Source of the DNA: an uncultured Bacteroidota bacterium
Lineage (GTDB): Bacteria > Bacteroidota > Bacteroidia > NS11-12g > UBA955
Length of the DNA: 5,870 nucleotides
Direction: 5' to 3'
Assembly: GCA_903879775.1 (NCBI GenBank)
Contig: CAIRMY010000173.1
Coordinates: 1 to 5,870 of the forward strand
In this document: positions 1-5,605 of the stretch, piece by piece
Position numbering within the stretch: position 1 is the stretch's first letter
Layout of the letters: every line of letters begins with the position of its first letter
Notes under the pieces: generated by a model
The model's database searches: none
Seen by the model: the letters and a program-made list of their open reading frames with translations, nothing else
What the model was told of the DNA's origin: nothing
Made by a program: the position numbers and the translations under genes

Positions 1-194
1 TCCAATGCAAACAAGACCAGATTCATTACAATAAACAAAATTGGGAAAATAATACCACCACCCCTCAGCGTTGGTTCTAAATGAGAACTTCGCTTGTTAG
101 GTTTGTCTACAATTTCATATCTCTTTGCAATTCTAAAATAGAGTTGAATGAAGGTTATTCCTAACAGAAATGCAACAAGAATATACGGTAACAT
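1..194 (-). CDS. Polyprenyl-phosphate sugar-1-phosphate transferase (WbpL/WecA/MraY-like), N-terminal part
   Basis: Enzymes of this family (glycosyl transferase family 4, membrane-bound) move a sugar-1-phosphate from a UDP-sugar onto undecaprenyl phosphate and so start a lipid-linked glycan at the inner face of the membrane. Only the first 64 residues lie in the window; the gene runs off the left edge. Visible are a hydrophobic helix (about residues 2-20), the family's cytoplasmic motif DKPNKRSSH (30-38), the RGGG turn (44-47) and the start of a second helix (48-64). The ATG at 194 puts the motif at the spacing usual in this family. The frame stays open upstream to the epimerase stop, so a TTG start at 266 (24 extra residues) is possible but less likely. 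It lies 72 bp downstream of the epimerase on the same strand, probably in one transcript. This order matches wbpV-wbpL in Pseudomonas O-antigen loci (established knowledge). The sugar specificity cannot be read from this part. Confidence 0.88.
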   Translation of the reverse strand, partial: MLPYILVAFLLGITFIQLYFRIAKRYEIVDKPNKRSSHLEPTLRGGGIIFPILFIVMNLVLFAL

Positions 195-266
195 AAGAGA
201 TTCAAATATCAAACCGAAATCAATAAACACCAAGCCCACCCACAAAATAATTGGGTCACTAACCAA

Positions 267-1139
267 TTAATTGCGCCAGTTCAACTCCCGAACAGCCATA
301 TCATCGTTAAATGTCAAGCTCTGCTCAAGTTTCTGAAGTCGATAGCTGTTCAACGGAAATCCAGGAATCACATCTCCAACCCTCGCCAAAAGTTGACCCA
401 TCCAAATTGGAATCACTTTTACCCGTTTCCCATATTTATCCGCCAACAATTGATCCATTTCTGCAAAACTTCTATGCAATCCATCCGTTAAATTATAAAT
501 GCCCTTTTTATCAATCAAACTCGGAATCAATTTGGCAACATCTACCGCATTCACCATGCTTCTTCGGGCATTTCCTGTTCCCAATCTAAAATAATATCCC
601 TTTTTGATGGCGCGTTCCATGGCACCCAAATTACCCGGTGCATTTTCTCCAACCACCAGAGGCAAACGCAATATCACACAATTCACGTTATTCTCTGAAC
701 ACCAATCTTGCACCAATTTCTCCGCCTCAATTTTACTCTTGGCATAAGGCGAGTTTCCGTTCAAAGGATGGGTTTCATTGATATTCTCACCAGATTCCAA
801 TCCATAAACCGCCACCGTAGACACAAAAACAAAGCAGCTCGGTTTCTTTTTGAGGGACGATAACGCATCCAATAAATGCTCGCTACCACGCACATTCACA
901 TCAAAGAATACTTGACCCTCCGCTACATTTTTAGGGACAAAATGCGCCTTCCCTGCATTGTGCACCACAATGTCAACCTTCAGTGAGTCATTCAATTCAG
1001 GCACTCTTTTTGACAAATCGCAGACAACATCATTCCCAACACCCCTTCCAACCTTCATTGTATCAATACCCACCGAATCAAAATGATTCAGCATGTAACC
1101 ACCCAAAAATCCAGTTGCCCCGGTCAGAAGAATTTTCAT
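267..1139 (-). CDS. NAD-dependent epimerase/dehydratase, probably WbpV/WreQ-like nucleotide-sugar 4-reductase or epimerase
   Basis: This is an extended short-chain dehydrogenase/reductase of 290 residues, near the usual length of about 300, and likely acts in the cytoplasm on a UDP-N-acetyl sugar. The sequence shows the Rossmann glycine motif TGATGFLG (6-13), NAG (61-63), the catalytic serine in VSTVAVYG (106-113) and the YxxxK pair Tyr132/Lys136 in PYAKSK. The segment ARRSMVNAVDVA (191-202) is typical of the WbpV/WreQ group, which reduces or epimerises C4 of 6-deoxy-UDP-HexNAc. The neighbouring WbpL-like transferase supports that role, but the exact product is inferred. The start is fixed by the MKILL beginning of the Rossmann fold. 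By eye its base composition is richer in GC (27/60 and 24/60 in two sampled lines) than the genes to its right. Its first 14 coding bases and the 7 bp upstream form the left copy of a 21-bp direct repeat. Confidence 0.88.
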   Translation of the reverse strand: MKILLTGATGFLGGYMLNHFDSVGIDTMKVGRGVGNDVVCDLSKRVPELNDSLKVDIVVHNAGKAHFVPKNVAEGQVFFDVNVRGSEHLLDALSSLKKKPSCFVFVSTVAVYGLESGENINETHPLNGNSPYAKSKIEAEKLVQDWCSENNVNCVILRLPLVVGENAPGNLGAMERAIKKGYYFRLGTGNARRSMVNAVDVAKLIPSLIDKKGIYNLTDGLHRSFAEMDQLLADKYGKRVKVIPIWMGQLLARVGDVIPGFPLNSYRLQKLEQSLTFNDDMAVRELNWRN

Positions 1140-1146
1140 ACTTCAA
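1126..1146. repeat. 21-bp direct repeat, left copy (start of the epimerase gene)
   Basis: This sequence is identical base for base to 4668-4688, in the same orientation. It begins within the fifth codon of the minus-strand epimerase and ends 7 bp upstream of its ATG. Identity stops sharply on both sides: position 1125 is c against t, and 1147 is a against g, with no similarity beyond. The repeat includes 7 non-coding bases, so it reflects DNA duplication rather than two genes sharing an MKILL start. The two copies enclose the three plus-strand genes. Confidence 0.93.
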
Positions 1147-1175
1147 ATAAACTATAATATCTTTGAACAAGACAA
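1144..1175 (-). promoter_or_regulatory. Possible weak promoter of the epimerase gene
   Basis: Reading the minus strand, TTTATTTG (1151-1144) has one mismatch to the Bacteroidota -7 element TAnnTTTG, and a TTG (1175-1173) lies 21 bp upstream as a possible -33 element. The sites fall inside the promoter region of the divergent SGNH gene, so the two promoters would overlap. The match is imperfect, and such short AT-rich matches also arise by chance. Confidence 0.25.
1158..1165 (+). promoter_or_regulatory. -7 promoter element of the SGNH-like gene
   Basis: TATCTTTG matches the Bacteroidota -7 consensus TAnnTTTG exactly. It ends 11 bp before the first ATG at 1177, so transcription would start about 5 bases before, or at, the start codon. 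No good -33 TTG lies at the usual spacing. The whole gap between the divergent start codons is only 37 bp. Confidence 0.5.
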
Positions 1176-1176
1176 T

Positions 1177-2094
1177 ATGATGAAAATATTTATTCGGAAA
1201 GTATTCATATTTTTCAGTTTGCTCAATTTAATGATTGCATTGAGCTTTTACCTCATCGCAATTAATTCAAATAAGTATCCTAAGTTGGAACAATACACTT
1301 TTGGTTTAACAAATAATTTCGGTAAAACATATCAGCGCACAAAAGACTTCCAAAACTGGGAAAGTCAAAAAACAATAAAACGAGGAATTATTCTGGGATC
1401 CTCTACAGCATACAGAAATATAAACACAAACATTTTAGATAGTTTTACCAATGTACAATGGTTTAATCTTGGCAGTACAAGTCAAACACTTAGCATTAGT
1501 TTTGAATTATTAAAATATGCAAATAGAAATAAAAATATCAATATTGTATTCCTGGATATATACATTCCATTACTCACAAACAATGGCCAAGAATGTGCTC
1601 TGGATCTAATTAAAAATTCAACATTTCCACTAAAAACTAAAATCAATATTGTTCAAAAAGCTAATAAGAACAGCAGTATTTTTAAACAATTAATTTACAG
1701 AGAAATCAAAAAAACAAACCATCATAATCATGTTTTAGATAATTATTCAAATGATACTTATCTCAACAAAGGTTTTGTGATCAATAATAATCCTTCAAAA
1801 TTTTGTACAAACAAAGAAATACAAGTATTGAAAGTAGACTACAATAATTTCAAACCAATCATCAATTATTGTGAACAACATAAAATCAAACTATTTATAA
1901 ATTTTGCACCCATCATAAATACTAGATATAATCAAAATTCCTCATTGAACACAAGTATTATTTACAATCAAGACTTTATCACATCAAAAACAAAGCAAAA
2001 TTCATTTTATGATTCGCACCACATGACCGTTATCGGCTCATACTTATACACGCACCATATCATAGACAAAATAAAATGGAAGTTGAACAAATAA
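1177..2094 (+). CDS. Membrane-anchored SGNH-hydrolase-like protein
   Basis: This protein of 305 residues has one N-terminal hydrophobic helix (about residues 9-29) after a short basic start, so most of it should face the periplasm. SGNH-type motifs are visible: block I as LGSSTAYRN (73-81) with Ser76 as probable nucleophile, a block II-like NLGSTSQT (97-104), a strand VFLDIYIPLL (124-133), and near the end FYDSHHMTVIG (277-287), where Asp279 and His282 fit the DxxH of block V. Related proteins (DltD, AlgX/AlgJ and Bacteroidota SGNH proteins beside acyltransferases) add or remove acyl groups on envelope polymers; that role here is inferred. No clear block III GxND is seen. The gene is very AT-rich (15/60 GC in the line at 1801) and rich in Asn and Lys. 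The start could be the ATG at 1177 or the adjacent one at 1180. It ends 51 bp before the DUF1800 gene. Confidence 0.7.
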   Translation: MMKIFIRKVFIFFSLLNLMIALSFYLIAINSNKYPKLEQYTFGLTNNFGKTYQRTKDFQNWESQKTIKRGIILGSSTAYRNINTNILDSFTNVQWFNLGSTSQTLSISFELLKYANRNKNINIVFLDIYIPLLTNNGQECALDLIKNSTFPLKTKINIVQKANKNSSIFKQLIYREIKKTNHHNHVLDNYSNDTYLNKGFVINNNPSKFCTNKEIQVLKVDYNNFKPIINYCEQHKIKLFINFAPIINTRYNQNSSLNTSIIYNQDFITSKTKQNSFYDSHHMTVIGSYLYTHHIIDKIKWKLNK

Positions 2095-2130
2095 TATACA
2101 ACATTGCTAACTGTAACAAAAATATTCCAC

Positions 2131-2138
2131 TAAATTTG
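2131..2138 (+). promoter_or_regulatory. -7 promoter element of the DUF1800-DUF1501 pair
   Basis: TAAATTTG is an exact match to TAnnTTTG. It ends 7 bp before the GTG start at 2146, so the expected transcription start lies on or next to that codon. A TTG at 2104-2106 is a few bases further upstream (24 bp) than the usual -33 spacing. This would give the pair its own promoter in addition to any read-through from the SGNH-like gene. Confidence 0.5.
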
Positions 2139-2145
2139 AAGTAAA

Positions 2146-3495
2146 GTGAATACAGAAAGCATTCATATTCTCAATAGATTTGGATTTGGACCAAAATTGG
2201 AATGGCTCAACAAACCTGAATTGAAAGAATTGTTATATGACACTTCAAAGCTAAAACAATGGATTATTGAAACTGCTCCCAACTACACGGAATCGACCAA
2301 ATATTTCAGTGACACTTTAAAACATAGGGTTGAAAAAACCAACGATAAATGGCGTAAGAAGTGGGAGTATGCAGCGTACAGAGTCGATTGGATAGATTCA
2401 ATGGTTGAATTAGACAATCCAATTAGAGAAAAAGCGGCCTTGTTTTGGAACCATCATATTCCAATAAGTGTAGGAATTTGGCCTTTCGCACAAACGTTAT
2501 TACTTGATTGCTACAGAGAACATGCTTTAGGTAATCTTGGAGATTTACTCAAAGCTATCGCATCTACGCCATGCGCAATGAAATTTCTCAATGCTTATCA
2601 TTCAAGTAAAAGTGCACCAAATCAAAATTTTCCTAGAGAATTACTTGAAATTTTCACGTTAGGAGTCGGTAATTATAATCAAAAAGAAATAATTGAAATT
2701 GCCCGTGCATTCACAGGAAGACGTACAATTTTTCCTGATATTTGGGATATCCCATATCCATACAAAATGTATATCGATGAAAAACAATTTGACAATTCCG
2801 AAAAAACCGTATTTGGAGAAACAGGAAATTGGAACGGTGAAGATATCATTGATATTTTACTGAAACAGAAACAAACCGCTATCCATGTATCAAAATCAAT
2901 TCTAAAGTTTTTTCTAAATCTAGAACCCGATATCAACCAAATCCATGAAACTGCGGAATTCTATTACCAAAACAACTATAATTTTCTCAAATTAATTCAA
3001 TTTATCATGAACCAAAATTGGTTTTATGAAAAAGAATACATTGGTAACAAGGTGAAAACACCTGTTGAATTATGGGTGCAATTTCAAAGACAACTAAATT
3101 TAAAAGCTCTAACTTCAGAAACAACCAATTTTATTACCCGTGAATGTGGTCAAGTTCCACTATACCCTAAAAACGTAGGTGGTTGGACAAGCGGATACGG
3201 TTGGCTAAAGAGTCAAAAGCTAAGTAATCGATTATTTTTACCAGCAATTATGCTTAAAATTTCCCAAAATGAAAATAATCTTCAAGAAAAATCATTTGGT
3301 GAAAAAATATCGAATAGAATTTTCAATAGAAACCTATTGGGTTTTAAAGCTGACCATAAAATATCATTTAATGAAGATTTGTATAAAAAAACAATTCAAG
3401 CTCATAAACTAAATCATTCGAATTGGTTACAAGTAAAATCAACTGAAACTGATTTATTTCAACTCATTTCTCATCCTAGTTATCAATTCAATTGA
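2146..3495 (+). CDS. DUF1800 domain protein
   Basis: This 449-residue protein belongs to the DUF1800 family, whose function is unknown. The family signatures run the full length: HILNRFGFGP (7-16), ALFWNHHIPIS (98-108), REHALGNLGDLLKAI (124-138), SAPNQNFPRELLEIFTLGVG (156-175), EIARAFTGRR (184-193), KVKTPVELW (302-310) and GQVPLYPKNVGGW (335-347). No signal peptide or membrane helix is seen, so it is probably made as a soluble protein. The start is GTG: an in-frame TGA lies at 2137-2139 and the family motif begins six residues after the GTG, so no ATG alternative fits. Its stop overlaps the start of the DUF1501 gene by 4 bp. The two families recur together in many bacteria (established knowledge), which suggests a shared process. 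Confidence 0.9.
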   Translation: MNTESIHILNRFGFGPKLEWLNKPELKELLYDTSKLKQWIIETAPNYTESTKYFSDTLKHRVEKTNDKWRKKWEYAAYRVDWIDSMVELDNPIREKAALFWNHHIPISVGIWPFAQTLLLDCYREHALGNLGDLLKAIASTPCAMKFLNAYHSSKSAPNQNFPRELLEIFTLGVGNYNQKEIIEIARAFTGRRTIFPDIWDIPYPYKMYIDEKQFDNSEKTVFGETGNWNGEDIIDILLKQKQTAIHVSKSILKFFLNLEPDINQIHETAEFYYQNNYNFLKLIQFIMNQNWFYEKEYIGNKVKTPVELWVQFQRQLNLKALTSETTNFITRECGQVPLYPKNVGGWTSGYGWLKSQKLSNRLFLPAIMLKISQNENNLQEKSFGEKISNRIFNRNLLGFKADHKISFNEDLYKKTIQAHKLNHSNWLQVKSTETDLFQLISHPSYQFN

Positions 3496-4643
3496 AAAGG
3501 AAAGATTTCATAAAGCAATCTGCGCTTATTTCTACTTTGGGAATATTTGCACCGCAAATCATTCAAAGCTGCAACAATCATTCATACACCCCCTTTAAAG
3601 GTAAGAAATTAGTCATCGTTCAGTTGCAAGGAGGTATGGATGGATATCATATCATTTCTCAAAAAGAGAATGACATACTCAATAAATACCGACCAAATCT
3701 CCAACAACCATTCTTAAAAAATGGCATTGATTGGCAAAACAATTGGGCCCTAAATCCAAAATTCCAAATTTTAGATGACCTTTTGCAAAAAAACTGGTTT
3801 TGTCCTATTTTAAATATAGGATATCCCGATTATAACCGCCTTTCACATTTTGCAGCCAAAGATATGTGGGAAACGGCCTCAGTGGTAGGTGATCAAACCA
3901 TGTATAAAACTGGATGGCTCGGACGACTTATGGATCAAAATAAATTAAATCCAAAATGGAATCATAATCCAGTCCTGCTGTTAAACGATGACGATACAAT
4001 TATAGACAAAGGTGAAATTTATGAGGGACAAAGTTGGAAACCCTATAACCATTATGCAAATTTTGAATCAATGCAAGAAGACTGGTTATCACTCTATCAA
4101 GCTAACTTATTATCACCTGAATTCAACCAAATTTATCAAACCGTTACCAACAACAACAATATTTCCAAAATCTTAATAGAATTAGAAACGGTTAGGAAAA
4201 ATATAGAAGATAAGGATATGTTTGGTCAATTTGAAAAGGCAACTGAATGTATCCAAAAAGATTTACCTTTTCAAGTATATAACATCACACAATCAGGCTA
4301 TGATACACATCATAAACAAAGCATTCGCCTTGAACCACTGGCACTTGAATTATTTGGAGCAATCAAAAAAATGGGAGAAAAACTAAATGAGAGCGGCCAT
4401 TGGAATGACACATTAGTTTTTGTCTACACAGAATTTGGTAGAACGATTGCGGAAAACGCTAACTTGGGAACCGATCACGGAACAGCAAATCACGCATATT
4501 TATTTGGAGGTAATTTGAAAGAATTTCAACAAACCAATCCAATGAATTTTGATACAATTTTAATTAACAAGCAACATTATATAAAACATCAAATTGATTT
4601 TAGAGAGATTTATTCATCATTACATAATTATCTGACTGTTTAA
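3492..4643 (+). CDS. DUF1501 domain protein, Tat-like and lipoprotein-like N-terminus
   Basis: This 383-residue protein belongs to the DUF1501 family, which is related in fold to alkaline phosphatases and sulfatases; its substrate is unknown. Recognisable motifs are LVIVQLQGGMDGYH (40-53, Asp50), NIGYPDYNRLSHFAAKDMWE (108-127, His119), SGYDTHHKQ (268-276, Asp271 and His273), FVYTEFGRTIAEN (310-322) and GTDHGTANHAYLFGG (326-340, Asp328, His329). These Asp and His residues are likely metal ligands by analogy. The N-terminus RKDFIK (3-8) resembles a Tat motif with the second Arg replaced by Lys, followed by a hydrophobic stretch and IQSC (24-27), a possible lipobox with Cys27. It would then be exported and anchored. 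The start is TTG, overlapping the DUF1800 stop as TTGA, which points to translational coupling. Length fits the family. No plus-strand terminator follows. Confidence 0.9.
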   Translation: MKRKDFIKQSALISTLGIFAPQIIQSCNNHSYTPFKGKKLVIVQLQGGMDGYHIISQKENDILNKYRPNLQQPFLKNGIDWQNNWALNPKFQILDDLLQKNWFCPILNIGYPDYNRLSHFAAKDMWETASVVGDQTMYKTGWLGRLMDQNKLNPKWNHNPVLLLNDDDTIIDKGEIYEGQSWKPYNHYANFESMQEDWLSLYQANLLSPEFNQIYQTVTNNNNISKILIELETVRKNIEDKDMFGQFEKATECIQKDLPFQVYNITQSGYDTHHKQSIRLEPLALELFGAIKKMGEKLNESGHWNDTLVFVYTEFGRTIAENANLGTDHGTANHAYLFGGNLKEFQQTNPMNFDTILINKQHYIKHQIDFREIYSSLHNYLTV

Positions 4644-4667
4644 AAATACAAAAATAAAATTCCAATT

Positions 4668-4688
4668 AGAAGAATTTTCATACTTCAA
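4668..4688. repeat. 21-bp direct repeat, right copy (stranded epimerase start)
   Basis: This is an exact copy of 1126-1146, 3542 bp away in the same orientation. It lies 24 bp after the DUF1501 stop and 9 bp from the U-tract side of the methyltransferase terminator. Read on the minus strand it holds an ATG (4681-4679) that opens MKILL and then runs into unrelated sequence, stopping after 13 codons at 4640. It looks like a leftover of the epimerase start rather than a gene. Confidence 0.93.
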
Positions 4689-4697
4689 GTATGGTAC

Positions 4698-4724
4698 AAA
4701 AAAAGAATGCGCCGAAGCACATTC
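4698..4724 (-). terminator. Rho-independent terminator of the methyltransferase operon
   Basis: On the minus strand an 8-bp stem (GAATGTGC with GCGCATTC, one G-U pair) closes a UUCG tetraloop with a C-G closing pair and is followed by seven Ts (4704-4698). It sits 26 bp after the methyltransferase stop. On the plus strand the hairpin has no T-run behind it, so it should not end the DUF1501 transcript. Confidence 0.88.
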
Positions 4725-4750
4725 ATATAAAAGTTCAAATAATAACTAAT

Positions 4751-5605
4751 TTATTCTAGCAAATCTGTCAGTAATGCAGATTTATCATTGGGTACAAATA
4801 CGTAATTAGTTTCATCCATAGACTCAAACAACCCAATTTCCTCCAAATAATTCAACTTACCATTTTTCTCATTTACCCGGTATATAGAATAATCCAATTT
4901 ATGTAAAATATTCTGCAATTCTAATTGACGTCTATATCTTTCTGATTCTCGATTTGAATAATTTGGTAAAATTTCACAAATAAATAATGGACGTTCATTC
5001 AACATGGTTTCATTTAGTCCTTTAATCACATCTAACTCAAATCCTTCAACATCAATTTTAATTAAATAAGGATTACATTTACTTAAAATAAAATCCCCAG
5101 AAAATACAGGTGTATTGTATTCGTGTTTTATTTTTTGCTTAGACCTAAAACTATGAATCATAGAAGCACCAGAGGCAAATTCATTATCAGCATACAACGT
5201 GAGCATATCATTTTTCTCAGCCAAACCCACAGGAAATATGCGAACATTAGTAAAATTATTGAGCTTAATTAATTTAAACATATAATTTACACAAACAACA
5301 TTAGGTTCAATGCCTACATACTTTATATCAGCGTCTAGCGATTTAACTTTTAACAATGTTTGCCCAATGTTGGTACCTATATCAATAAATTCCATTTGTG
5401 ACAAATCACTTTGAGTACTTATGTGCTTAACAAGTTTAGTAAACCAAGCTTCTTGCAATAATATATTTTCAGTCCCCATTTTAGAACCAATAAATGGAAT
5501 TTTAAATCTTTTTCCATTTATTCTGATTTTAATTACAAAATTCAGAAGTTTAATTATTCTTAGTTTTTCAAGAATTCTCACTATATAATATTTGTACATA
5601 TTCAT
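4751..5605 (-). CDS. FkbM-family SAM-dependent methyltransferase
   Basis: This 284-residue protein is a class I methyltransferase of the FkbM family, which transfers a methyl group from S-adenosylmethionine, commonly to a hydroxyl of a sugar or polyketide. The SAM-binding motif FIDIGTNIGQ (73-82) with Asp75 and Gly77, the acidic motif GIEPN (98-102) that binds the ribose, and LIKIDVEGFELDVIKG (181-196), the family signature, are all present. In this context it probably O-methylates a surface glycan; the acceptor is unknown. Its ATG overlaps the acyltransferase stop as ATGA, with an A-run just upstream, so the two genes form one operon and are translationally coupled. A second Met at residue 3 is an alternative start. 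The first part of the gene is extremely AT-rich (12/60 GC in the line at 5521). A strong terminator follows directly. Confidence 0.88.
   Translation of the reverse strand: MNMYKYYIVRILEKLRIIKLLNFVIKIRINGKRFKIPFIGSKMGTENILLQEAWFTKLVKHISTQSDLSQMEFIDIGTNIGQTLLKVKSLDADIKYVGIEPNVVCVNYMFKLIKLNNFTNVRIFPVGLAEKNDMLTLYADNEFASGASMIHSFRSKQKIKHEYNTPVFSGDFILSKCNPYLIKIDVEGFELDVIKGLNETMLNERPLFICEILPNYSNRESERYRRQLELQNILHKLDYSIYRVNEKNGKLNYLEEIGLFESMDETNYVFVPNDKSALLTDLLE

Larger units (their letters stand above)
1147..4688. mobile_element. Putative inserted three-gene block bounded by the 21-bp direct repeat
   Basis: The block holds three plus-strand genes (SGNH-like, DUF1800, DUF1501) between flanks that are entirely minus-strand polysaccharide genes, and it is closed on both sides by an exact 21-bp direct repeat. 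Removing one repeat copy and everything between the copies would put the epimerase start directly behind the methyltransferase terminator, giving a continuous minus-strand locus. No transposase, integrase or terminal inverted repeat is seen in the block. It may therefore have arrived by recombination, or through a recombinase acting in trans. The call of an insertion is an inference from orientation and repeat; an autonomous mobile element is not supported. Confidence 0.42.

Noticed and set aside
195..266. TTG-started extension of the sugar-phosphate transferase beginning at 266
   Set aside because: The frame is open, but the ATG at 194 gives the N-terminal helix and motif spacing usual in the family, and the extra 24 residues match nothing I recognise.
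311..589. 92-codon plus-strand open frame
   Set aside because: It lies wholly antisense to the well-supported epimerase and shows no recognisable motif; its Ser/Pro-rich product is typical of a shadow frame.
2679..2936. 85-codon minus-strand open frame
   Set aside because: It is antisense to conserved DUF1800 motifs and has no features of its own.
4149..4160. AAC trinucleotide run in the DUF1501 gene
   Set aside because: Only three perfect units and one AAT; it encodes a short Asn run and a change in unit number would keep the frame, so it is not a convincing phase-variation site.
4640..4681. 13-codon minus-strand frame starting MKILL
   Set aside because: Too short to be a gene; it is explained by the duplicated epimerase start in the right repeat copy.
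4705..4724. Hairpin as a terminator for the plus-strand DUF1501 gene
   Set aside because: On the plus strand the A-run precedes the stem and no T-run follows, so it fits only minus-strand termination.
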